Shown here one piece after another: positions 8,483-17,512 of a DNA stretch of 53,496 nucleotides. This stretch comes from an uncultured Armatimonadota bacterium. GTDB taxonomy: Bacteria > Armatimonadota > Fimbriimonadia > Fimbriimonadales > Fimbriimonadaceae. The position numbers and the translations under genes are program-made. A model generated the notes under the pieces. That model was not told the DNA's origin and did no database searches. It saw nothing but the letters and a program-made list of their open reading frames with translations. The first letter of the stretch is position 1, and each line of letters opens with the position of its first letter. The stretch lies in assembly GCA_903904815.1 (NCBI GenBank), contig CAIVDU010000042.1, positions 1 through 53,496 on the forward strand. Direction: 5' to 3'.

Positions 8483-10111
8483 TTAGGCGGCCGAATCGAC
8501 AACGTTTCGAATGGCATTGCGCTTTTCAAGCATTTCCTTCAACCGCGCTTCGGCATAGAAGGAGATGGGAATGGCAAGCAAGCAAAGGATGACCGCATAG
8601 GTCATAGCCTCACCGCTGGCGGAGGAGTCTCCGTTGAAGATCGACCTCAGCGCCCACAGACTCCAGATGTTGGTCCCACCGGTGAGGGAACTCGCATGGT
8701 CCAGAGTGATGATGACGGGTACAGGAATCGCGCATAGTAACAAGAAGGAGCCAAATTGAAGCGCTCGAGCGGCTCTTAGTCCAATTCCGAAAGAGGAAGC
8801 TAGCCTCCCAACCGACCAAAAGAAGACCCAGAAGGCAACGACGAATGTGAAGTATTCGACGAAACTGAAAGCCCCAAGGTTTGGAGTTGCTGCTTTAACC
8901 GGGGTGAGAGCCGCCGTTGCAGGACTAAGGAAGCTCACTCCCGATTCCCTTACGCCGATCCAAAAGCCGGATACGAGCCCGACCGCGGCGCCGCCGATCA
9001 GCAGGAGTACATAGGGGAGCCCGGTTGCGGGAGTCGGCTTAAAGATGTCGGTAAGCTTGAACATGCCGTTCGGCTTGAAGCGGTTTTCACCGTCGTAGCC
9101 ATAGCAGGTCATGAACGGGAGAACCACAATCAAGGGCATCAAAACCCAAGCCAATGTCCTGCCTAGCGTTCCTCCGAGGTCCGACGAAAACCCGATCGAA
9201 GAGGTCGTGTAGTAGCCAAGGAGACCGATTGTGGCGACGAGGTAGAAAAAGCCGTGAATCCGTAGACTTCGGGCTTCCTTACCGACGGGGCTAAGGAGCG
9301 AACCGGCGGTAAGCAGGGCGATTTTCGTGATCAGCAGAGTCACGCCGAGGGCGGGAATCCAGTTTGGAACGTCGAAGTTACCGACCGCCGTGTAAGTGCC
9401 GACCGCTTGGATCACCATAAACGGGCTCAGTGCCACGAAGAAGGGGGCTTCCATGGAGTGGCCGTGGCCGTAACCGAAAAGGAAAGACCCGGCGCCGCTT
9501 GCCGTGACTAGTAGGTACGGAATACATGCGGCATAGCTCCACAGCACGGCGGAAACGGGCTTGGGGGCTAGAGTCGACATGAGGAGGGAGATAGAGGTGA
9601 GCACGAGGGCTTGCATCGAGAGCAGCACGTAGCTGCCAAGGACGTCTCCCCAACTCGCTCCACCAAGCACGACACAGGCAGCGGTGACAGGCAGGCTAAG
9701 CACCAAGAGCATCCAGATGTAGCGGTAACTACTCAGCATCTTCCCAACGAGGAAGTACTTGGGGGAGACGGGGGCGGAAAACACGAGGTCGAGACTTCGT
9801 CTTTGTCGTTCCAGGACTACCGTGGTGGCGGATAGCGCCGGTGCGACCACGCAGATTGTGCCGGCCAAGAGTTCCATGACCGTCATGTAGAAGCTCTGGA
9901 GTCGAGATTGGGCCTCAACGATGGACATTCGCTGATCGCCGACGGCTTCGGAATACACGAACATAGCGACCCCGATGAGCATGACGAGATAGGCGCCAAA
10001 GAGCAGCACCGATCGGTTACCCCGAAGTTGGACTCGGAATTCCCGCATTGACGTTGCGTTTCCGAAATAGACGGCGCGATTTTCGTTGAGCCAGTTCATC
10101 ACGGTTGTCAT
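8483..10111 (-). CDS. ABC-2 type transporter permease
   Basis: 542 aa with about a dozen hydrophobic segments. The N-terminal cytoplasmic stretch ends in REFRVQLRGNRS before the first helix (VLLFGAYLVMLIGVAMF). It then shows the ABC-2 pattern of an external loop and ERQRRSLDLVFSAPVSPKYFLVGKM, an element common to multidrug and gliding-type exporters. The stop of the ATPase gene and ATG 10111 share one base (TAATG). It probably pairs with the other permease in the operon as a heterodimer. Substrate unknown. Confidence 0.85.
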   Translation of the reverse strand: MTTVMNWLNENRAVYFGNATSMREFRVQLRGNRSVLLFGAYLVMLIGVAMFVYSEAVGDQRMSIVEAQSRLQSFYMTVMELLAGTICVVAPALSATTVVLERQRRSLDLVFSAPVSPKYFLVGKMLSSYRYIWMLLVLSLPVTAACVVLGGASWGDVLGSYVLLSMQALVLTSISLLMSTLAPKPVSAVLWSYAACIPYLLVTASGAGSFLFGYGHGHSMEAPFFVALSPFMVIQAVGTYTAVGNFDVPNWIPALGVTLLITKIALLTAGSLLSPVGKEARSLRIHGFFYLVATIGLLGYYTTSSIGFSSDLGGTLGRTLAWVLMPLIVVLPFMTCYGYDGENRFKPNGMFKLTDIFKPTPATGLPYVLLLIGGAAVGLVSGFWIGVRESGVSFLSPATAALTPVKAATPNLGAFSFVEYFTFVVAFWVFFWSVGRLASSFGIGLRAARALQFGSFLLLCAIPVPVIITLDHASSLTGGTNIWSLWALRSIFNGDSSASGEAMTYAVILCLLAIPISFYAEARLKEMLEKRNAIRNVVDSAA

Positions 10112-11040
10112 TAGTTCACTGCTCCGGTTGTTAGCTTGAGGAATACGTCCTCGAGGTCGGCCTGGTGCTCGCGGAATCCAATGGGTTTGAATCCGCCGTC
10201 GACCAGTGCCTTGACCAGTTCTGCTTGTCCCTCGTTATCGCCGGCGAAGTCGATTCTCAGTTCCCCATCGCGGGTGGCCTGAGCCGTCACGACTTGGGGC
10301 AAGCGTTGGAGGAGTTCGACGGCTCCGGCGGCGTCCTTCAGCACGTGAGCTTCCAAGATCCTTGTGGGCTGAGTGGCTCGGACGATCTCGTTCACTGGAC
10401 CGTAGGCAAGCAGTTCACCTTTTTCGATGATGCCGACCGTATTGCAGAAGTCGGACAGTTCGGGAAGGATGTGGGACGAGACGATCACGATCTTCCCCAT
10501 GCGGCCTAGCTCGGCAATCAATTCTTTAAGTTCGGCGCGCGCTCTTGGGTCGAGACCCGACGCCGGTTCGTCAAGAAGAAGGAGCAACGGATCGTGGACG
10601 AGACATCTGGCCAGGCAGAGTCTTTGTTGCATGCCTCGCGACAGCGACTGCACGAACGCGTTCTTTTTCACCGTGAGGTCGGTAAGTTCCAGAACGTTGT
10701 CGATCACTTCAGATCTCTGTTTGGCAGGAACTTGGTAGATCGCAGCAAAGAAGTCCAGATACTCCCAGACTTTGACGTCGTCGTACAGTCCGAAGAAGTC
10801 GGGCATGTATCCGATCATTCGTCTGACGGCCATCGGGTCATTGACGATGTCGGCTCCATTGAGTCGCGCCGTGCCAGACGTTGGCTCAAGCAAGGTGGCG
10901 ATCATTCGAATCGTGGTGGTTTTTCCAGCACCGTTCGAACCGATGAATCCGAAGATGTCTCCCGGCTGGAGGCTGAAAGAGACGCCCTTGACCGCGGTCA
11001 GTCCCGCGTATTCTTTTCGTAGGTTTAAGACTTCAAGCAT
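10111..11040 (-). CDS. ABC transporter ATP-binding protein
   Basis: 309 aa. Walker A is GSNGAGKTT (34-42), the signature is LSRGMQQRL, Walker B is LLLLLDEPASGLD, and a switch histidine lies in IVSSHILPEL. The C-terminal extension (about 220-309) is the small domain typical of CcmA/GldA/NatA-type export ATPases. The start overlaps the upstream permease stop by one base (TGATG) and the end overlaps the next permease by one, so the three are a tightly coupled transporter set. Confidence 0.93.
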   Translation of the reverse strand: MLEVLNLRKEYAGLTAVKGVSFSLQPGDIFGFIGSNGAGKTTTIRMIATLLEPTSGTARLNGADIVNDPMAVRRMIGYMPDFFGLYDDVKVWEYLDFFAAIYQVPAKQRSEVIDNVLELTDLTVKKNAFVQSLSRGMQQRLCLARCLVHDPLLLLLDEPASGLDPRARAELKELIAELGRMGKIVIVSSHILPELSDFCNTVGIIEKGELLAYGPVNEIVRATQPTRILEAHVLKDAAGAVELLQRLPQVVTAQATRDGELRIDFAGDNEGQAELVKALVDGGFKPIGFREHQADLEDVFLKLTTGAVN

Positions 11041-11891
11041 CAGGATTTGCCCTTCGGGATGAACTTGACTTCGTTTTCGGCGAAGTTCAGCGTATTGATC
11101 GACCAGCCGATGATCACGGCCGATAGGCCTAAGTAAATCAACGCCTGGGGGATGCCGTACAACGAGTTCTGAACCGTGTGCAGCGAGGAGTACTGATTAG
11201 ATGCCTCCATGATTCGCTCCAAAGTGAAAGCAGGGTGCAGAAACATGAGCGTATCTTGGTAGAAGGTTCCCATCCCTCCGCCTCCGGTTACCAACACGCC
11301 TAACATCGCCGGAACTACCAGTAGGCTGACTGCAAGCACTCCAAGCGTAGCGCCGAGCGCCATGAACGATCGCTTGACTCTTGCGGAGAAGAAGATCGTG
11401 ATCGAGCAGACCAACACGGTGAAGCTTAGGCAGATCACTTCCGCCAATCCAAGGTCCCAAAAATTGGTGTCCTTGTAGCTAAAGGCGGTTATTCCAATGG
11501 GAAATACGAAGGCGGCGGTACCGATGCCAACAGCGCTGAGAGCACCGATGAACTTACCAACGACGATCTGGGCCTTTGTTATGGGAGCGGCCAGTAAGAG
11601 ATCCCAACTCCGCTTCTCTCGCTCGCCCGCTATCGCGGAATGCAGCAAAGTTGGCGCGAGCAGAACGAAGATGATTGTCTGTACCGCGACCAAGGCGAGG
11701 GGCGGAATATCCGTGCGGAACGTGACCACGAGGGTCACGATTCCGACGTAGCAGATGGCAATCAGCCCCAGAATCACGCCGCCGACCGCGTTGCTACCCG
11801 AAATCGAAAGGAATTTTCTTCGGAAGCGGGCGATCTCAATGAGCATCGGGTTTCGTGACACGAGCTCGGTCCATGTTCTTTGTAAGGTCAT
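11040..11891 (-). CDS. ABC-2 type transporter permease
   Basis: 283 aa with six hydrophobic segments. It carries EREKRSWDLLLAAPITKAQIVVGKF after the second helix, the same cytoplasmic signature as in the larger permease. The start overlaps the stop of the exported-protein gene by 4 bases. With the ATPase and the 542-aa permease it makes a heterodimeric exporter resembling GldF-type or copper-nitrous-oxide-type ABC-2 systems; I cannot tell the substrate. Confidence 0.87.
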   Translation of the reverse strand: MTLQRTWTELVSRNPMLIEIARFRRKFLSISGSNAVGGVILGLIAICYVGIVTLVVTFRTDIPPLALVAVQTIIFVLLAPTLLHSAIAGEREKRSWDLLLAAPITKAQIVVGKFIGALSAVGIGTAAFVFPIGITAFSYKDTNFWDLGLAEVICLSFTVLVCSITIFFSARVKRSFMALGATLGVLAVSLLVVPAMLGVLVTGGGGMGTFYQDTLMFLHPAFTLERIMEASNQYSSLHTVQNSLYGIPQALIYLGLSAVIIGWSINTLNFAENEVKFIPKGKS

Positions 11892-13843
11892 CGGATGCCT
11901 CCCAGTGCGTCCTTGGAGAAGACGAGCAGAGTTACGTGTGAACGAGTCGCTACCTCGTCTCCAATTTGTGGTCCCGGGCGGAAGTTGCTTAAGGTGGCGG
12001 CCACGGCAGCGCCTCCGTAGTAGCCAAGCGCAGATTGGAGCGGACTTCCGCCAGATTGTTCACTGAACGGCGCGGTCAGGTCTAACTTGACAGTCTTCGT
12101 TTCTCCTGCCTTGATCGTGCCGACGGCTTGTGAGCGCTTGCCGACGAATACGGTCGCATTGGCGAGGTCCGACGATCCGCGATTCTTCAGTTCGCAGACC
12201 GCGAACGCCCCGCTTCGATGCATGCTCAGGGAGTATTGGCTCCCGATCGAGACGTGCTGACGGTAAGTGATTTCCCGGAAAGCGAGATTGCTGGCGTGCA
12301 TGCTGGGGACGGTGATTTCTCCGTTGTCGACTGGGTTAAGATCGAGCGAATTGTTTGTAGTGCGATAGGAGTAGTCGTAGGGATTGTCTTCGAGAGCGCC
12401 GATGCTGTCGATCCCCGTCATGTGTAGGTCGTAGTTGCCTCCTTTGGGAATGAAGACTTTGGTGGTCCCCACGAAGAGTGCCTCAGGTAAGCCGTCGCGT
12501 ACCAACATGATTCCTTGGCTAGCAGTGGACATCTTCTGGCCGTATAGGTTCCCGGCGGACTTGAAGAGCACCGATGCAAACGCTAGGCTGAGAATCGGAG
12601 CGGTAAACCAGGCGAGTTCACCTCGCTTAAATTTCCGGAGGATGAGAAAGTTGAGAGGGACGACAGCGATGAAGTAGCCGGCAAGGACTCCAAAGACTTG
12701 ACCAGTAGGAGGAAGCTTTGTGTCGAACGGGTCTTCATTTGCCACACTAGGCATTCCTGGGACCAGCGTCGCCGCATCGGGTGCGCCAGCCGGACCTGGC
12801 ACGGGAAACGCGATACTGGCCGCGGCCTGAAACTGTAGCGGTTCACGGCTGTACTGAGCGAGGGCGGCTTGGGGGGACTGCAGCAAGCTCGAACCGAGAA
12901 TATTCTGTATCGCCCTGGAGCGACCCGCCCAGTGGCTCAGGGGGGCCTCAAGGGGGTTAAAGGCCATGTAGATCACTCGGCCCATCCCGAAGCCAGATTC
13001 GGCGGTGATAATGGTGCTGCCATCGGCCCTCGCAGAAGCGCCCTGCAGGTCCTGGGGCTCAAGAAGTGTGAACGGTTCTGTTGTGGTTTCTTGACCGAGA
13101 CCGGCAAGCGTGTCGGAAGTCTGAACCGTCTTCGGAACGAACTTGGTGGCGGGGAGAACCGATTGCCAGCGTGGGTCCGAAACGGAGGGCGCGGATGCTC
13201 CACCGACAAAGACGAGGGTTCCACCGGCGAGGGTCCAGGTTTTGAGGGCCTCTACGGTAGCGTCGGAGATCCGTTCGGCTCCGGTTCCCAACACGACTGC
13301 TCGTATCGTTGAGTAGCCAACTGATCGGGGAGGCGCATCCGCCGGAGAGCAATAGTTGTCTTCAATCGGCCGTGCAGTGTTTGGGTTTCCGGCCGTGGTC
13401 GGGGTCGGGACCGGGCCGGCATTTCTCAAGAAAGCGAGCCCGCCCGGCTCGTCGCTGATCAGGAGAACGGAAGGGGTGTTTTCGGTCGACAGATTCGTCG
13501 TCGCGAAACTCTTTATTTCTCGCCCCTGGTCGGTGTCCAGACTCGCGATGATCGTTCCGAAATCGGTGACCGGGTAAGTGATGAGGCGCTTTTTCGAGCC
13601 TCTCGGAAGCTCGACTGGGTACTCCATGCTGAACGCACCGGTGGAAATCCTCAAGACGCCCTTTGCATCGGGGCCGTTATTTTCCAGGTCAACCGCCATC
13701 GGCTGTATTCCCACAGCGTGCTGATTTGCCTGGAACAGTGGCTCCATCTCGACGTGGAATGCTGAGGCGCTTGCACTCGCCAAAATGCTGGCGAGGGCGG
13801 CGGCAGCTAGAATTCGTAGCGGATGTTTTAGAGTGGGATTCAA
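11888..13843 (-). CDS. exported membrane protein linked to the ABC exporter
   Basis: About 651 aa from TTG 13843, chosen because AGGAG lies six bases upstream and the protein then begins with a signal peptide (NPTLKHPLRILAAAALASIL, cut near ASA-FHVEM). A beta-rich domain and a GATase-like segment follow (AVVLGTGAERISDATVEALKT, then GGTLVFVGGAS). Two or three membrane helices near residues 395-455 precede a C-terminal beta domain. The layout (signal, GATase-like, helices, beta) recalls auxiliary exported subunits of gliding-type ABC transporters such as GldG, but I do not recognise a named family. It is first in the transporter operon. Confidence 0.7.
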   Translation of the reverse strand: MNPTLKHPLRILAAAALASILASASASAFHVEMEPLFQANQHAVGIQPMAVDLENNGPDAKGVLRISTGAFSMEYPVELPRGSKKRLITYPVTDFGTIIASLDTDQGREIKSFATTNLSTENTPSVLLISDEPGGLAFLRNAGPVPTPTTAGNPNTARPIEDNYCSPADAPPRSVGYSTIRAVVLGTGAERISDATVEALKTWTLAGGTLVFVGGASAPSVSDPRWQSVLPATKFVPKTVQTSDTLAGLGQETTTEPFTLLEPQDLQGASARADGSTIITAESGFGMGRVIYMAFNPLEAPLSHWAGRSRAIQNILGSSLLQSPQAALAQYSREPLQFQAAASIAFPVPGPAGAPDAATLVPGMPSVANEDPFDTKLPPTGQVFGVLAGYFIAVVPLNFLILRKFKRGELAWFTAPILSLAFASVLFKSAGNLYGQKMSTASQGIMLVRDGLPEALFVGTTKVFIPKGGNYDLHMTGIDSIGALEDNPYDYSYRTTNNSLDLNPVDNGEITVPSMHASNLAFREITYRQHVSIGSQYSLSMHRSGAFAVCELKNRGSSDLANATVFVGKRSQAVGTIKAGETKTVKLDLTAPFSEQSGGSPLQSALGYYGGAAVAATLSNFRPGPQIGDEVATRSHVTLLVFSKDALGGIR

Positions 13844-14185
13844 GACTCGCTCCTGTCTCGGATGACGGATGCTCCGATACACTTCGTTGGTGCTGGTTAC
13901 ACTCAACAACGCGGTTGTGTTGGACTGGGTACAAAGTCCCGAGCAATGGCGAATTTTCTTTTATTACGCTTGAAATCGCCGTTTTTCATCGTCGGCGGGT
14001 CACGCAACAAATTGCTTGGGCGTGCAATCCTATGCCTTGGGGGTACGGTGACAGTTTCGAGAGCGAGTTTGCAGATGGCAGTTTGCAGTTTGCAGACCGG
14101 AAGAGCTGGAAGTGAGAACACCTGACGTCGCACAACGCATGAGTCAGGCGGGTTTCGGTGTGATTTCTAGTTCGGAATTCGATAG
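13844..14185. other. intergenic region with a heptamer repeat
   Basis: This 342-base stretch separates the minus-strand cluster from the plus-strand MOSC gene, so promoters for both should lie here. I see no clear -35/-10 pair. It holds one copy of the CAGTTTG-type repeat (14066-14103), listed separately. No supported gene. Confidence 0.6.
14066..14103 (+). repeat. CAGTTTG heptamer repeat, copy A
   Basis: GAGTTTGCAGAT is followed by GCAGTTTGCAGTTTGCAG, in which a 7-base unit (CAGTTTG) is tandemly repeated, and the copy ends in ACCGGAAG. The core GCAGTTTGCAG with a following CGG recurs at 40095-40126, 40255-40286 (inverted) and 46028-46059 (inverted), always between genes. Confidence 0.75.
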
Positions 14186-14638
14186 ATGGTAGACGCAGGA
14201 TTGAATCGTTTGGGAAGTGTGTTGTCGTTACAGTTGAAGCCTCGCCATGGCGAACTTTTGGCGGTTGAGGAATTGGAAGCGATCGCTGGGCAGGGAATCG
14301 TTGGCGATTACTCGTTTTCCAAGAGCGCCCGACAGGTTTCGATGGTGAGCCAATCTGAACTGCGTCAATTTGGCTACGCTCCAGGACAACTTCGTGAAAA
14401 CGTGACCGTAGACTTCGAAGGGCTGCAAAGTTTGGCGATTGGAAGCGTCCTAAAGATTGGCGAGGTTGAGTTGGAAATAGAATCCGACTGCGCGCCCTGT
14501 GCATCCATGGCTCGAATGCTATTTGAGGATCCACAAGAATTTGTGATGAAGATGAAGGGGAAACGAGGAATGCTCGCTAAAGTGCGCAGATCAGGGACGA
14601 TCAGAGTAGGAGACGTGGTAGACCTTGACGCTGGCTAG
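14186..14638 (+). CDS. MOSC domain protein
   Basis: 150 aa, the length of a single MOSC beta-barrel domain. Visible family features are VLSLQLKPRHGEL at the start, GIVGDYSF, REN(V)TV, LAIGSVLKIGEVELE and the cysteine segment CAPCASM. MOSC proteins bind molybdenum cofactor or transfer sulfur; the cysteine pair near 108-111 is a plausible ligand. ATG 14186 lacks a clear Shine-Dalgarno; a TTG five codons later is an alternative. The next small membrane protein overlaps its 3' end. Confidence 0.85.
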   Translation: MVDAGLNRLGSVLSLQLKPRHGELLAVEELEAIAGQGIVGDYSFSKSARQVSMVSQSELRQFGYAPGQLRENVTVDFEGLQSLAIGSVLKIGEVELEIESDCAPCASMARMLFEDPQEFVMKMKGKRGMLAKVRRSGTIRVGDVVDLDAG

Positions 14639-14945
14639 GGCGCGCCGTGATTGGCTGGGCTCCGTGCTCGGATTCGTCGCGTTTCTCGGAGGGATCGGCC
14701 TGCTCGTCCTCACCTTTCAATTTGCCTACGAGATGTTCCGAGTGCCGGCGGACCACGCCTTGGGAGTGGCTCCTGGGAAGACGCTCCAAATCGCGGAGGT
14801 TGTTGCCTCCTTCATTGGCGTGTTGGTTCGAATCCTGCTTCTCTTAGTGATGGGGCTCGTAGGGTCGCTCATTGCGAATCGGGGAATCTTGCTCATCGGC
14901 CATTCACGCCCGCATCACCAGCCACCGGTTCCCGGACCGGAATAG
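14625..14945 (+). CDS. small membrane protein
   Basis: 106 aa from TTG 14625, overlapping the MOSC gene by 14 bases. AGGAG lies about 11-14 bases upstream, inside the MOSC gene. There are two or three hydrophobic helices (WLGSVLGFVAFLGGIGLLVL, then FIGVLVRILLLLVMGLVGSL) and a short H/P-rich tail. No family recognised. Its overlap implies co-translation with the MOSC protein. Confidence 0.6.
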   Translation: MTLARARRDWLGSVLGFVAFLGGIGLLVLTFQFAYEMFRVPADHALGVAPGKTLQIAEVVASFIGVLVRILLLLVMGLVGSLIANRGILLIGHSRPHHQPPVPGPE

Positions 14946-14949
14946 ATCG

Positions 14950-16926
14950 CTATTTAACTTTGAAGGGCATCACAACCTTGAGGATGAGGCTGGTCCGAAC
15001 GTTGATCAGATATTTCTGGTTGGAGATGACCGTGGCGTTGGGTGCGCCTACAATCACGTAGTATTCTGCGCCGCGATTTCCGCTTTGTTGAAATGAGACG
15101 AAGAAGTTCGTGCCTCCGGTCTGTTCTAGAAAACGGCCACTTACCGACCGGTCGCGTCCCAGGTCGTATGTGCCGGTGACGATAGCCTGATTAGAATAGG
15201 TGTCACCCAGCTTCACGATCTGATAGCTAAGTTGAGACGATAGCTTGTTTCGGTATGCCTGGCTCGAGGACAAGGAATAGTTGTTGTACCGCTGCTGCGC
15301 TTGGACCCCGGTTGTGTAGCTTGCGTTGTAGTGGTTCCGCTGATTGTTGTGGGGGTATTCCGCACTGATGTTTGTGGTGTGATCGTGGTCTCCTTCGAAA
15401 TTTGAGTTGTCCAAGGAAAGACCCAGATTCAGTTGGTTTCGGAGCGTGAAGTTTGTGAATGTTGTTTGTTCATCTCGATAAAAGCCGCCACTCTCGTGTC
15501 GATACCACTGGGTGATTAGGCCTAGATTGCGATCAATGAATGGGCCCTTCGCATAGGGATGATTGTAAAACGTCACGGTGCTTGGACCGATCAGATCAAC
15601 CTCGGGTTGGAATCCCAGGCGAGGTATGAAGTTCGGCGTCACTCGATCGTAATCGACTTCTTGGTAAAAACCGCTGTGGCTCCAACCGGCAGATGCGTTT
15701 TCGTTATCCCCATTGCCCAGGACTGAATCCACGCTCCCCTCTTGGCGTAGGAACAGGTTGTACGCTCCAAGAGACTTGCTCCATCTCAGCAGATAGGCAT
15801 CATTTCTAAGACTCGCCTGAGAGACGTGGGTGACGGCTGCTCTATAGGAGGTCAAAGCATCGGGTGAGTACGTCACCGTCGCCGCGACGTCGTTTTCTTT
15901 TCCGACGTCGATCGTATTGAGGAAGGCGACCTGAGTTTTCGGCCCGAGCTTTCCATAGGTGTTGACTCCGAAATCGAATCGGGAAATCTGCTGGCTTGCA
16001 AAGATATTTGAGCCCAGATAGTCGGATCCCTCTTGGAAGAACGGGCGACTTTCTCCAGGAAGACGCGGGAACCGGCTGAAATCGAGGGATAGAATATTAT
16101 TCTCAATGTTGCGAAAGTCGGGGTTGAGGGATCCTACCAGCGTGACATCTTTCGTGAGGTTGGTTTTGACGTCGAGACCGGCGTTCAGAATGACGCCCTG
16201 GTCCGCATCGTAACCTCCAAGAACGTACGGTAGAAGGTTGATTGATCGATCCACGGGTTGATCGGGTAGCACCACTCCGGCCCAAATGGGGGTTGCCGCC
16301 ATAAATCCGTCATTGATAAAGGTGTGCACATAGGTTCGGTTCGTGCGCGGCATGAACCGCATGACGTTGAACCGAACATCGCGCTTTCCTCCCTTCGAAA
16401 TTCGAAACAACTTCCACGGAATCTTCGCCTCTAGTTCCCACCCGTCTCGGGTAACGCGGCCCTTGGAAACGATGTCCCCAATCCATTCGCGTTTGTCGGC
16501 TCGACCTCCGGCAAGTCGCACGCTCGTTGCCCCATTCGCATTCATCTGGAAGGTGTCGAAATCAGAAAGGTTGCCGGATGGGGAGACGTCGAGTTCCACG
16601 TAGTCTTCGTTCGCGAGGGAGACGTTGGTGCGATATTCGACGGCTCGGATGGTTTTGGGTGAGGTGTCGTGTAGCTTGGCGGCGAAGTAAAGGTTTTGAG
16701 CGTCGTACCCAAGCCAGAATCGCGCTGATTCGGGAGCTGCGTCGCGGGTGAAACTGTCGACCATGCCATCGAATGTCGGGGCTTGTGCCCATTCGTTTAC
16801 TGTGTCGACTACGCCATCGATCGTGGGTGGCGTGACCATCCGTACCGCGCGAATGGTCGGGGGCTGCGAATCCTTTTGACCAGTAGTGGGTTTCAGGGCG
16901 ACTGCAGCGATAGCAAGAAAATGCAC
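14950..16926 (-). CDS. DUF5916 outer-membrane protein with N-terminal CBM9-like domain
   Basis: 658 aa. The N-terminal third is a CBM9-like / DUF5916-associated domain (PTIDGVVDTVNEWAQAPTF, then LGYDAQNLYFAAKLHD, then GWELEAKIPWKLF). The rest is a beta-barrel: RPFFQEGSDYL near 300, alternating aromatic strands and a terminal aromatic-rich strand. Such proteins sit in the outer membrane and are often linked to polysaccharide or protein scavenging, without an assigned reaction. The annotated start is GTG 16926 with no evident Shine-Dalgarno. The frame stays open about 60 bases upstream without another canonical start and would give a better signal peptide, so the true N-terminus is uncertain. 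Confidence 0.85.
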   Translation of the reverse strand: MHFLAIAAVALKPTTGQKDSQPPTIRAVRMVTPPTIDGVVDTVNEWAQAPTFDGMVDSFTRDAAPESARFWLGYDAQNLYFAAKLHDTSPKTIRAVEYRTNVSLANEDYVELDVSPSGNLSDFDTFQMNANGATSVRLAGGRADKREWIGDIVSKGRVTRDGWELEAKIPWKLFRISKGGKRDVRFNVMRFMPRTNRTYVHTFINDGFMAATPIWAGVVLPDQPVDRSINLLPYVLGGYDADQGVILNAGLDVKTNLTKDVTLVGSLNPDFRNIENNILSLDFSRFPRLPGESRPFFQEGSDYLGSNIFASQQISRFDFGVNTYGKLGPKTQVAFLNTIDVGKENDVAATVTYSPDALTSYRAAVTHVSQASLRNDAYLLRWSKSLGAYNLFLRQEGSVDSVLGNGDNENASAGWSHSGFYQEVDYDRVTPNFIPRLGFQPEVDLIGPSTVTFYNHPYAKGPFIDRNLGLITQWYRHESGGFYRDEQTTFTNFTLRNQLNLGLSLDNSNFEGDHDHTTNISAEYPHNNQRNHYNASYTTGVQAQQRYNNYSLSSSQAYRNKLSSQLSYQIVKLGDTYSNQAIVTGTYDLGRDRSVSGRFLEQTGGTNFFVSFQQSGNRGAEYYVIVGAPNATVISNQKYLINVRTSLILKVVMPFKVK

Positions 16927-17007
16927 GGAGTAACGTACCGCGATCGACCGATAATTGATTCCGTGTTTCGGGACATCTCGAAATATTCGGGACCTTTAGG
17001 GCTGGAA

Positions 17008-17035
17008 TGGATCGTCTGCCAAAAGCGTCTATAAT
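17008..17035 (+). promoter_or_regulatory. candidate promoter of the leader ORF and secA
   Basis: A perfect TATAAT stands at 17030-17035 with a weak TGGATC -35 at 17008-17013 (16-base spacer). Start of transcription would fall near 17041, about 15 bases before the ATG of the 127-aa ORF. Confidence 0.55.
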
Positions 17036-17056
17036 TTCAATTGCCGTTCGGAAACC

Positions 17057-17440
17057 ATGTTTCCTCTCATTCCCGCACTGATCCTCCTGCTTTTGCACGG
17101 GCCCTCGAGTTTCGAGAGGCTTGCGGAAACGGGTCGACTTCCTGCGGCACTTGCGGTGCTTCACCGTCAAGCGATTAGTGAGACGGCCCATTCCGATTTG
17201 GACAAGGAAGATGTCAGCCGACGAGTGCTGGCTTCGTTCATTGCCGCGTCGGGAGTTCGAGAACTCAGTGAGGCGTTCGCCTCAATGTTTCTTGCTCGTG
17301 ACTCGCGTTCTAATGAGCGAGTTGCGGTTCTCCCTGGCGAGCTCGAGGATTCGGCTCGAGTGGTCGAACAACCCTCTGCCCGGCTCCATTCGGGCTTTCT
17401 CCGCGCTGTGCGGAGTCGAGATGGCCCCCTCTCGGTCTGA
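17057..17440 (+). CDS. 127-aa secreted leader-like protein upstream of secA
   Basis: It begins MFPLIPALILLLLHGPSS, a short signal-peptide-like hydrophobic run. A mostly helical, arginine-rich body follows, ending FLRAVRSRDGPLSV. Codon use in frame resembles the neighbouring genes. A TATAAT promoter lies about 20 bases upstream and secA begins 98 bases downstream on the same strand, with two hairpins between. I recognise no family. Position and signal peptide recall SecM, the secretion monitor of E. coli secA, but no SecM arrest motif is present. It could equally be an ordinary small exported protein. Confidence 0.55.
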   Translation: MFPLIPALILLLLHGPSSFERLAETGRLPAALAVLHRQAISETAHSDLDKEDVSRRVLASFIAASGVRELSEAFASMFLARDSRSNERVAVLPGELEDSARVVEQPSARLHSGFLRAVRSRDGPLSV

Positions 17441-17455
17441 AGTTTGATCTTCTTT

Positions 17456-17512
17456 GACGCGCATCGTTGTGCGTCATCCGCCAGACCTACTTGGTCCGAT
17501 CGTTATTCGGAC
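17456..17512 (+). promoter_or_regulatory. two hairpins between the leader ORF and secA
   Basis: Hairpin 1: GACGCGCA (17456-17463), loop TCGT, TGTGCGTC (17468-17475), 8 bp with one G-U. Hairpin 2: GTCCGA (17494-17499), 7-base loop, TCGGAC (17507-17512), ending 26 bases before the secA ATG. Neither is followed by a T-run, so they are not terminators. The secA start has no clear Shine-Dalgarno, which makes structure-dependent initiation conceivable. Confidence 0.5.

Noticed and set aside
16562-17191. 209-codon minus-strand frame over the DUF5916 start and the leader ORF
   Set aside because: Basic, low-quality composition and overlap with the recognised DUF5916 domain in another frame.
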